DNA from: Ekhidna sp.
Lineage (GTDB): Bacteria; Bacteroidota; Bacteroidia; Cytophagales; Cyclobacteriaceae
NCBI GenBank assembly: GCA_013214445.1
Contig: JABSPG010000008.1
Span: 1-37,710 of the forward strand
Direction: 5' to 3'
DNA: 37,710 bases
The notes under the pieces were generated by a model that worked only from the letters and a program-made list of their open reading frames with translations, made no database searches and was not told the DNA's origin. Below are positions 31,555 through 37,710 of the stretch, in pieces (position 1 is the first letter of the stretch; each line of letters opens with the position of its first letter). The position numbers and the translations under genes are program-made.

Positions 31555-32957
31555 TGCCATTAAGTACCAATTGGAGGCAGTCAGGCGACTTTTATCTATC
31601 ATCAAGAGATGGTGATGATCTTAATTCAGGAACGGCTCAGAATGCACCAAAACAAACTTTGGCTGAAACTTTTGCATTATGGTCAAACGTTGACGCGGCG
31701 AATATTATAGTAAGATCAGGTTATTATACATACGACAATTCAATTGTAAGTGGTTCGCATAACCTTATATCCGATGGCTTAACCGTCTTAGATGGGTCGG
31801 GTATTTTTCCCGTCATCAACTTTGGAGATGATGACGTAGGGAAGCACTTTGAGGGCTGGTATATTATCAATTGCGACACGATAAAGGGAGACGGCCAAAT
31901 CCGTTCAAGATGTGTGACCTTTTCAAAATGCGTAGTTAAAGATTCAATTAATCTTGATTTACGGGCAAATCCTACACATCAGATAACATTGAATATGTTT
32001 ATTAATTGCTCAGTCGCTTTTAAAGTAATATACGCATCTAACAACCACTTTAGAAATACCTTTATTAACACCTCAATCGAGGTTGATTATGCTATTTCAG
32101 AGAATCAAAATTTTGGGAATAGTTACTTTTCCGAAGATTCATCTTTAACGGTCATAGGATCATCTAACACGGTTGTTTTTAATAATTGCGGATTTGGTCA
32201 AGATGTATCAGGCTTTACAATCGGGGGTACACAGATAGGTAGTATTACTTTAAACGGTGACTCAAATCCTATAAGTACCGAATACTCAGACGGTCAGGTA
32301 TTCTCAGGGACTTATGTTGATGGGAGTGGGAACGCTTTTATTTTCAATAATTCATTCTACGTAGCTGATCCTCTTTTTACGGACTCAACAAATGAACTAT
32401 TCTACCTACAAAACACACCTACTCAGAGCAGGCTATACAATAGTAATAACATAGTAGGGCGATACGGATTAGGTGAATTATTAAACTGTAATCATCCTCA
32501 CTTCGATGCTGGAAATGGGGCAAACTATGCAAATGTAAGTTGCAATGTAGGGACGGGGCACTTTGAATTAACTACCAATCCCGCGATTCTTCAAGGATTT
32601 GTCGAGGGCGCGGTTGATGTGCAATACGCGGTCGATTTGGGCGCGGTGGTGACCATTACGGATGAGATACTATTTAGCTTATTAGGCTTCAACTTCTTCA
32701 ATGGTGAATGGGTGGATGATGCTAACTATCAAGCTGGTGTGAACGACGAAGTAAGGCTAACTTTTCAGCTCCAAATCTGGAATGAAAATACGGCGAGTTG
32801 GGGAGCTATTCAATTTTTTGAAATAAACCAAGCTCCGACGGTGGACGGATCAGGGCGCGGTAATGGCAACGTAGATGTTGACTTTGCCAACGAATCTGCT
32901 ATTTCAGGGCGTTATTTAAGATTTGCACGTATTTCTTTACGAAAAGACGGGGTTTAA
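31554..32957 (+). CDS. Tail spike 1, right-handed beta-helix type
   Basis: 467 residues. The N-terminal YLSSRDGDDLNSGTAQNAPK is the D-G-x-D-x-N-x-G-T-x-x-x-P pattern that commonly opens parallel beta-helix (pectin-lyase-like) proteins. Residues about 60-280 then alternate short strands and Asn/Ser turns as in a beta helix (LISDGLTVLDGSGIF, NHFRNTFINTSIEV). The C-terminal 130 residues are a separate conserved module (GFNFFNGEWVDDANYQ, TVDGSGRGNGNVDVDFANES). The next gene is a paralogue with matching ends and a different middle. Such spikes bind, and sometimes cleave, surface polysaccharides; no catalytic residues are identified. Confidence 0.65.
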   Translation: MPLSTNWRQSGDFYLSSRDGDDLNSGTAQNAPKQTLAETFALWSNVDAANIIVRSGYYTYDNSIVSGSHNLISDGLTVLDGSGIFPVINFGDDDVGKHFEGWYIINCDTIKGDGQIRSRCVTFSKCVVKDSINLDLRANPTHQITLNMFINCSVAFKVIYASNNHFRNTFINTSIEVDYAISENQNFGNSYFSEDSSLTVIGSSNTVVFNNCGFGQDVSGFTIGGTQIGSITLNGDSNPISTEYSDGQVFSGTYVDGSGNAFIFNNSFYVADPLFTDSTNELFYLQNTPTQSRLYNSNNIVGRYGLGELLNCNHPHFDAGNGANYANVSCNVGTGHFELTTNPAILQGFVEGAVDVQYAVDLGAVVTITDEILFSLLGFNFFNGEWVDDANYQAGVNDEVRLTFQLQIWNENTASWGAIQFFEINQAPTVDGSGRGNGNVDVDFANESAISGRYLRFARISLRKDGV

Positions 32958-32971
32958 AAATTCTGTGAATT

Positions 32972-34423
32972 ATGGCTTTAAGTACAAATTGGAGGGTGTT
33001 GTCTGGTATATCGGGGAGTATTGATAGGTATGCTTCCCAAAAAGACGGGGACGACTTGAACGCTGGCACAGCTCAAGCTACTCCAAAAGAAAATATTACC
33101 GATTTTTTATCCATTAGTGTTGGCTTACGAATAGTAATTAGATCTAGTTATTATAATCAAGGAGATTTTGTTCACCAACAAAAAACTAAAGAAATTATAG
33201 CAGATGGCAATACCGTATTAGACGGTGGCGGCGGTTTGATTAATGGATTTATATCTAGTTCAGGAAACTTAGATATTAGAACAATTTTAAGAAATATATA
33301 CATTTTAGATTATAGTAATTTTTCAAACGGATCGAGAGCAATACTTGAAAAGTGTACCATAAAAAATTGCAATTTTTCAAAAGCGGATAGTGACAGTACA
33401 GATTTAACTATTGATTATCTATCAATAATTAAATCTGTATTTATAAACAGCTCTGTTTCAGTTAGAGGAATAGATACAAGTTTTTTATTTACTGGTTATA
33501 GCAGGGTATATAATAGGTGCATTTTCATAAACTCATCATTTATAATTCATAAATTATATTTTGGCGGGGTGGTTAATATTACTAATAGCTTTTTTGATAA
33601 AGACTCGAATATTTCAGAGGGTACAAACCCTACTAAGACATGGGCTAACTTGAATCTGACTAACTGCGCTTTTAACTTAGAGGGATTAAACGGTACAACT
33701 ATACTAAGCGATGCAATATTTGATATTACCTTGGATGGTGACGCAACAACGATCACGGCAGAATACCCAGAGAATGAATTATTTTCAGGAACCGTTACAC
33801 TAGATGGTATTGTCGTAACCTTCACAAATTGCATGTGGGTAACTGATCCGTTGTTCGTTGATCAGGCTAACGAGCTATTTTATTTACAAGCCACAAGCCC
33901 ACTATTTAATAATAGAAACATAATTGGCAAATATGGTCAAGGCCAACTAATTGACGCCACACATCCGCAATTCAATCCTTTGAATGTTGGCGTAGTGTTG
34001 ACTGATATTAATGTGGTAGGTGGAAACTTTGAACTAGATACTACAGGAGGAAATCAAGTAGGGTCAATAGTAGGTAGCACGGATGTAACACATGCTATTG
34101 ATTTAGGTGGACTGACTACGATTAATGAAGAGGTGCTTTTTTCGATGGCTGGTTTTAACTTCTTCAATGGTGAATGGGTTGATAGGTTGAATTATCTATC
34201 AGGTTCTAATGATGAGGTTCGATTAACGTATCAGATTCAACTGTACGATGAAGTTCTCAATGATTGGGGTGGTACGTATGAGTTTGAGATAAATCATAAT
34301 ATGACCGTGGACGGTTCGGCACGTGGTAACGGGAATGTGGACATTGACTTTGCCAACGAGGCTCCAATTCAGGTAAGACGCTTTAGATTTGCGAACATAA
34401 CATTAAGATCTAACGGGGTGTAA
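32972..34423 (+). CDS. Tail spike 2, paralogue of spike 1
   Basis: 483 residues. Homologous to the preceding protein in the N-terminal 60 residues (LSTNWR, KDGDDLNAGTAQATPK) and the C-terminal 140 (GFNFFNGEWVDRLNYL, TVDGSARGNGNVDIDFANEA, ending in R-x-N/D-G-V), while the middle, about 70-260, is clearly diverged though still beta-helix-like. The DNA for that middle (about 33200-33620) is visibly more A+T-rich than its surroundings, which hints at separate acquisition. Two spikes would let the phage recognise two surface sugars or switch hosts. Confidence 0.65.
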   Translation: MALSTNWRVLSGISGSIDRYASQKDGDDLNAGTAQATPKENITDFLSISVGLRIVIRSSYYNQGDFVHQQKTKEIIADGNTVLDGGGGLINGFISSSGNLDIRTILRNIYILDYSNFSNGSRAILEKCTIKNCNFSKADSDSTDLTIDYLSIIKSVFINSSVSVRGIDTSFLFTGYSRVYNRCIFINSSFIIHKLYFGGVVNITNSFFDKDSNISEGTNPTKTWANLNLTNCAFNLEGLNGTTILSDAIFDITLDGDATTITAEYPENELFSGTVTLDGIVVTFTNCMWVTDPLFVDQANELFYLQATSPLFNNRNIIGKYGQGQLIDATHPQFNPLNVGVVLTDINVVGGNFELDTTGGNQVGSIVGSTDVTHAIDLGGLTTINEEVLFSMAGFNFFNGEWVDRLNYLSGSNDEVRLTYQIQLYDEVLNDWGGTYEFEINHNMTVDGSARGNGNVDIDFANEAPIQVRRFRFANITLRSNGV

Positions 34424-34424
34424 T

Positions 34425-35690
34425 ATGAGTACAACACTAAATGGAATAGTTACACCTGTAAAGGCTAAGATAGCAGGGACACCAAAAAGCCTGAATGGTA
34501 TTGTATTGCCACAAAAAGGATCGATTGTAGGAACGCCCAAAAGCCTAAATGGCATTGTTATAGGTATTACCTATTGGTGCTTTCGAGTCGAAGATCAGCT
34601 AGGTAATCCGATAGAGGGTGCTAGTATTAGAATCGTAGGTGATAGTACTTCCGTGTACACTACAGACGCAAACGGTCGTGTACAGATTCCCGTAATGGTG
34701 GGAACGATGTCTGTTAGTAAGTCAGGCTTTAGAACGCAGAGCGTACCGTTTGACTTTACAGCACAAGACCCTTCCGATTGTTCCCTATTCACTGTTACTT
34801 TAGTGGCCTTTACGGGAATGGCTACAAAAATTTTGATCGAACCCTTAACCCCAATTCCGACAGAGCGCGAAATTGATTTTTGCTTTTGTGATTTTGAATG
34901 CAAGCTGGAAGAGTTAGCACTATTTGATAATACCGATTCAACCGATACATACATTAATGATTATTCATCATTTTTATACCGTAAGACTATCGAGGCTGAC
35001 ACAATCACAATTAAGCTATTCAAAGATGATCAAGAACTAGCAACGATCACAGATAACACGCTTGGAACGTTCTACCCTACATTTACTAATTCGCCTTTAT
35101 TCGTTGCTTTTGTGGCCAATTGGCGACTTATTCACAACATCTACGGGGATGGATTGTATCAAGTCAGAGCTGAAAAAAACATCTTGGGATCTGATACAAC
35201 GGACGAATCAAGGTACTTTAGGGTGTTGCCATATTCCGCAGAATTAGCAAACGAAACCATAGTATTAGAGACCTTCCAAACGGGTAACATTGTCGGAGGT
35301 ATCGACTATTCTAAGTTTGACATTGTAGGTGGTTTTCCACGTCGCTTTAGAATACACGGTGAATTTGTGCGCACGCTTCCCGAAACGGTTATAAGTGAGA
35401 CTAAGACAGCCTCGCGCGAATGGCAACAAATACAAGACAAGATTATCAATAAGTATGAATTGCGCACCGATCTAATACCTTCGGATCTATACCGATTAAT
35501 CACAAACGACGCGATTCTATCCAACGCTATCAATGTGTATTCTTACAATGTCTTCCAAGAGATCTTTGATAGAAAGCAGCTTAGATTCATGTCAATCAAG
35601 AACTTAGAACAGTTCCAAGGGCGAAGGGGCTACACGGTACAGATTGAGTTCAAAGACATCGTTGACGATCTGATAAAGCGTAATTTCTAG
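34425..35690 (+). CDS. Appendage protein with N-terminal repeats and a carboxypeptidase-regulatory-like domain
   Basis: 421 residues. It begins with three near-identical units of about 18 residues built on LNGIV...K..I.GTPKS, also repeated at the DNA level. Residues about 55-110 are an Ig-like CarboxypepD-regulatory domain (VEDQLGNPIEGASIRIVG, then VYTTDANGRVQIPV). After a Cys-containing stretch (IDFCFCDFECK) the remaining 260 residues are a mixed domain of unknown type. Last gene of the tail operon, so probably a tail-tip appendage or receptor-binding component. No terminator is obvious downstream. Confidence 0.55.
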   Translation: MSTTLNGIVTPVKAKIAGTPKSLNGIVLPQKGSIVGTPKSLNGIVIGITYWCFRVEDQLGNPIEGASIRIVGDSTSVYTTDANGRVQIPVMVGTMSVSKSGFRTQSVPFDFTAQDPSDCSLFTVTLVAFTGMATKILIEPLTPIPTEREIDFCFCDFECKLEELALFDNTDSTDTYINDYSSFLYRKTIEADTITIKLFKDDQELATITDNTLGTFYPTFTNSPLFVAFVANWRLIHNIYGDGLYQVRAEKNILGSDTTDESRYFRVLPYSAELANETIVLETFQTGNIVGGIDYSKFDIVGGFPRRFRIHGEFVRTLPETVISETKTASREWQQIQDKIINKYELRTDLIPSDLYRLITNDAILSNAINVYSYNVFQEIFDRKQLRFMSIKNLEQFQGRRGYTVQIEFKDIVDDLIKRNF

Positions 35691-35727
35691 GAATCGGAAA
35701 AATAATTTGAGAAATTTTCTTGTGTTG

Positions 35728-35760
35728 TTTGTAGTGTAAAGAATAGATATACTATATTTG
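35728..35760 (+). promoter_or_regulatory. Complete Bacteroidota promoter before the accessory genes
   Basis: TTTG (35728-35731), 21-nt spacer, TATATTTG (35753-35760), about 28 nt before ATG 35789. With the minus-strand promoter at 22954 it is the best promoter match in the window, and both drive genes with the same leader. Confidence 0.75.
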
Positions 35761-35788
35761 TTCCATACAAAAACAAACACACAAGGAA

Positions 35789-36049
35789 ATGAAATTTGAC
35801 AGAGATCAATTAGCGAGCTTAATTATTAATTTGAATAATAATTTTGTGGGCCATGTGCCTGAAATAGTTAGAGAGATAGATGCTAAAATTCAGTGGTCTT
35901 GGGATAATTGGGATGAAGATTTGATTTCTAATTATTACGAATTAGAAAAGCCAAAAAACCCGACAGAAAGATTTATTTATGAATGGATCGCAAAAGAACC
36001 TTTTGAACATGGTAGTTATGATATAGAATATTTAAGCCGATTGTTTTAA
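35789..36049 (+). CDS. Accessory protein, 86 residues, own promoter
   Basis: No family recognised. An acidic, Trp- and Asn-rich protein (IQWSWDNWDEDLISNYYELE) with an N-terminal helix (FDRDQLASLIINLNNN) and an acidic C-terminus. The leader CACAAGGAAATGAAA contains an AGGA that would pair with the anti-Shine-Dalgarno, unlike most genes here, and matches the leader of the minus-strand gene at 22925. First gene after the tail operon, so a moron-like accessory. Confidence 0.65.
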   Translation: MKFDRDQLASLIINLNNNFVGHVPEIVREIDAKIQWSWDNWDEDLISNYYELEKPKNPTERFIYEWIAKEPFEHGSYDIEYLSRLF

Positions 36050-36075
36050 TAATTAAACTTTTGCACTAATCCAAC

Positions 36076-36089
36076 GGGGCGCAAGCCCC
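36076..36089 (+). other. GC-rich GCAA tetraloop hairpin upstream of a start codon
   Basis: Perfect GGGGC/GCCCC stem closed by a GCAA (GNRA) loop, ending 14 nt before ATG 36104. No T-run follows, so it is not a canonical terminator. It may stabilise the mRNA between the two accessory genes or limit read-through. Confidence 0.55.
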
Positions 36090-36103
36090 TAACTCCCAAA
36101 CAC

Positions 36104-36535
36104 ATGAACAACTTAAAAACCATCTCAGAAGAGATTCAACTAGATCAGGAAGCTGTTTTAGTTAATTCAGAAACAAGAGATCAGCCAGCCGAATATGAAA
36201 ACGTAGAAGAGTGCGGAAAGGCTGAGTTTAAGGGATCTCTTATTGAGGTCTATACTACAGATGATCAGTGGATTACTTTACTAGACGCTATGGACTTTGT
36301 AGCCAATATCAGCTACCGCTTAGAATGTAATTCTGACTACTTCACATTAGGTTGTGTCTTGCTAAAATTTGATAGCCGTAAGCTATCCGATCTATCATCG
36401 ATCATTGAGATTGACTGGAAAACCACGCTTGAAAAAGCTTTAGAAACGGAAGCATCCGACAGCGGTCATGATGGATCCGTTCAATTATCACTTGACTTTA
36501 GAGAGAAATATTATTATCCAAATTTTAATGTTTAA
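36104..36535 (+). CDS. Hypothetical acidic protein, 143 residues
   Basis: No family recognised. A highly acidic protein (many Glu/Asp) with a central helix-strand mix around DDQWITLLDAMDFVANISYR and an aromatic C-terminus (LDFREKYYYPNFNV). Preceded by the GCAA hairpin and the AAACACATG start context. Ends 4 nt before the lipoprotein gene. Confidence 0.6.
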   Translation: MNNLKTISEEIQLDQEAVLVNSETRDQPAEYENVEECGKAEFKGSLIEVYTTDDQWITLLDAMDFVANISYRLECNSDYFTLGCVLLKFDSRKLSDLSSIIEIDWKTTLEKALETEASDSGHDGSVQLSLDFREKYYYPNFNV

Positions 36536-36539
36536 ACAC

Positions 36540-37181
36540 ATGAACAAGCGAAATCAAACTAGATTAATCGTCTTTCTTTTAAGGGCTGCATTAACAGCCC
36601 TTGTATTCTCTTTTTCATCGTGCAAGCTGTCTGGCTTGTACATCACAAAACAGGGCGACCACATTGCAAGACAGGAGGGATTCAAGGCGGTTCAATTAGC
36701 ATCAAAGCATAACTTAGATTCTGTTTTGGAATGCATAATCAAACTGAATGAGAGCGTCTTGTACACCTCCCGTAATCCCATCAATCAAAGAGATTGGAAT
36801 AAGCTTTTTGGGGTTGTGATTGAGCAAAAAAAGAAGAAACCAATAGACGCGGTTCTGATCGGTGGCAGGTGCAACATTGAAAAAAGGCGTATGGAGTATT
36901 CCCCCTACTTCAATTTCAAAGGTGAGATGTTCTATTATGAGAATGACTCAACCAATGATGTCCTTTGGACGGTTCCATTTTCACAAATTGATACAACCGT
37001 GCATATTAGAATGCACGTCAAAGAACGATGGATTGAGTTCAACGGTCAGCGTGTAACCTTCCCATATTGGTATGAATCTGGGAGCGGTCGCGTGGTTATT
37101 AATTGGTTTGGAGGTTCGGAAACATGGCCTCAACCTTACAGTCAGGTTATCAAGATTGAAGTAAAAAATCACAGAAAATAG
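36540..37181 (+). CDS. Phage-encoded lipoprotein
   Basis: A 213-residue protein. The start is ATG 36540, which has the AAACACATG context; an earlier in-frame ATG lies inside the previous gene. The first 28 residues are a lipoprotein signal: a basic N-terminus (MNKRNQTR), a hydrophobic core (LIVFLLRAALTALVF) and the SFSSC lipobox with Cys28, as in Bacteroidota lipoproteins. The mature part has no recognised domain; it ends in a beta-like stretch with several Trp (ERWIEFNGQRVTFPYWYESG). A membrane-exposed phage lipoprotein expressed from an accessory region is typical of superinfection-exclusion or surface-modifying morons; this function is inferred. A hairpin in its mRNA (36581-36602) lies within the signal-peptide codons. 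Confidence 0.7.
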   Translation: MNKRNQTRLIVFLLRAALTALVFSFSSCKLSGLYITKQGDHIARQEGFKAVQLASKHNLDSVLECIIKLNESVLYTSRNPINQRDWNKLFGVVIEQKKKKPIDAVLIGGRCNIEKRRMEYSPYFNFKGEMFYYENDSTNDVLWTVPFSQIDTTVHIRMHVKERWIEFNGQRVTFPYWYESGSGRVVINWFGGSETWPQPYSQVIKIEVKNHRK

Positions 37182-37204
37182 AAAGGATATATTATATCTT
37201 TTCT

Positions 37205-37212
37205 TATATTTA
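37205..37212 (+). promoter_or_regulatory. Possible -7 element repeated from position 1910
   Basis: TATATTTA inside the 14-mer TTCTTATATTTACA that also occurs at 1906-1919. It lies about 21 nt before ATG 37234. No -33 TTG is visible. Confidence 0.4.
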
Positions 37213-37233
37213 CATCACACTAAATAAAAACAC

Positions 37234-37617
37234 ATGAACATCAATGATTTGACAATTGGACAAGTAAAAGAGATTCAAGCTTTGTTAGGCCAATCTCAAG
37301 CGCCTGAATCAGATTTTTTCAGCAAGTGGATAGGTAAGTATGTTATTGCTCGATCATACAATGAAGGCGTGCTTTTCGGAAAGGTGCTTTCATGCAATGA
37401 GTCAGGATATGAAATGGAAAGTGCGAGGCGCTTGTATTATCATAAGCCTTTAGATACTTCTCTAAGTTGGTATGAAGGTGTAGCTCAAAGTGGACTTGCT
37501 CATGGATGCCGTGTTTCGAGCGAGCAGCATAAAGTGGTAATTGAAAGGTATTCATTCACTGAATGCTCACAAGCTGCTATTGATAACATTTCTAATTACG
37601 AGACTCATGGACAATAA
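37234..37617 (+). CDS. DUF6948-like protein
   Basis: A 127-residue protein. From memory it matches the DUF6948 pattern: an N-terminal NDLTIGQVKEIQALLGQ, the KYVIARSYNEGVLFGKVLS strand pair (usually VVVRTYSAGVHFGTL), ESARRLYYHKPLDTSLSWYE and a late helix (ECSQAAIDNI). The family is common in phage accessory regions of several phyla and has no known function. Its gene is often followed by a short Gly-rich repeat ORF, as here. AAAACACATG start context. Confidence 0.65.
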   Translation: MNINDLTIGQVKEIQALLGQSQAPESDFFSKWIGKYVIARSYNEGVLFGKVLSCNESGYEMESARRLYYHKPLDTSLSWYEGVAQSGLAHGCRVSSEQHKVVIERYSFTECSQAAIDNISNYETHGQ

Positions 37618-37710
37618 AGGGTATAAATACGGCAACGGCAACGGCGACGGCTACGGCTACGGCAACGGCAACGGCAACAGCCACGGCAACGGCTACGGCT
37701 ACGGCAACGG
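37607..37710 (+). CDS. Gly-Asn/Gly-Tyr repeat ORF, open at the window end
   Basis: ATG 37607 lies in the last codons of the preceding gene. The frame reads MDNKGYKY and then alternates Gly with Asn, Tyr, Asp or His to the end of the window, encoded by GGC-AAC and GGC-TAC 6-bp units with one SH interruption. It is open at the last base. Joined to base 1, the frame continues into RVRDNGA and stops at 23-25, a total of about 42 residues. Short proteins of this kind are known next to DUF6948-like genes; function unknown. The repeat is a likely place for copy-number variation and for assembly breaks. Confidence 0.55.
   Translation, partial: MDNKGYKYGNGNGDGYGYGNGNGNSHGNGYGYGN
37628..37710 (+). repeat. 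Hexanucleotide tandem repeat (GGCAAC/GGCTAC)
   Basis: About 13 interleaved units of GGC followed by AAC, TAC or GAC, with one AGCCAC variant. The high G+C of this stretch contrasts with the A+T-rich genome. It keeps frame whatever the unit number, since the unit is 6 bp. Confidence 0.85.

Noticed and set aside
1653..37181. Genome-wide recoding of TAG
   Set aside because: About ten genes end with TAG at positions where the frame clearly should stop, so TAG is used as a normal stop.
1..37710. Temperate lifestyle genes (integrase, CI repressor, attachment site)
   Set aside because: None found; the XRE-like protein at 4537 alone is not enough to claim lysogeny.
1..37710. GATC sites look frequent, suggesting protection by the methyltransferase
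   Set aside because: An impression only; I did not count all sites, and base composition alone gives several per kb.

Overview
The window looks like most or all of the genome of a tailed siphovirus (or an excised prophage) of a Bacteroidota host, probably a flavobacterium-like one. Evidence for the host: A+T-rich DNA, start regions that are A-rich and usually lack a Shine-Dalgarno sequence, several matches to the Bacteroidota promoter element TAnnTTTG, and a phage lipoprotein with an SSC lipobox. Evidence for a siphovirus: an HK97-type head module (terminase, portal, prohead protease, capsid), a tape-measure protein of 968 residues and no sheath gene. I see no integrase, partition gene, clear CI-type repressor or tRNA.

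Layout. (1) 58-9915, nucleic-acid module: RecT annealase, YqaJ-type exonuclease, an SNF2-like helicase fused to a DNA methyltransferase, a MazG-like protein, an iteron-bearing replication initiator, a DnaC-type helicase loader and small accessory genes. (2) 9949-12335, lysis and accessory genes: M15 peptidase, two-TM holin candidate, PD-(D/E)XK nuclease and a membrane-anchored coiled-coil protein. (3) 12526-22045, head and connector module through the probable major tail protein. (4) 22103-22925, a minus-strand accessory cassette inserted between tail genes, with its own promoter; one of its two genes has an in-frame stop. (5) 23018-35690, tail module: a probable frameshifting tail-chaperone pair, tape measure, tail-tip proteins, two tandem paralogous beta-helix tail spikes and an appendage protein. 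(6) 35789-37710, accessory genes: small unknowns, a lipoprotein, a DUF6948-like protein and a Gly-Asn/Gly-Tyr repeat ORF open at the window end. If the end is joined to base 1, that ORF stays in frame and stops at 23-25, so the window may be a circular genome cut inside a simple repeat.

How it works together. RecT and the exonuclease form a recombination pair. The initiator (with its origin inside its own gene) and the loader should recruit a host DnaB, because no helicase or primase is encoded. The methyltransferase may protect the DNA from restriction. Late genes run in one direction in compact operons punctuated by strong intrinsic terminators.

The most unusual signals are: (a) a leader RNA at 5352-5442 before the replication genes, in which the loop of a 10-bp hairpin is complementary over 7 nt to the apical loop of the terminator hairpin; a weaker version of the same design precedes the terminase genes; (b) a CUU-UGA +1 frameshift candidate in the gene pair before the tape measure; (c) a CACATG start context shared by 12 non-structural genes and absent from every structural gene; (d) a possible small RNA at 19196-19283; (e) the Gly-rich repeat ORF at the window junction.
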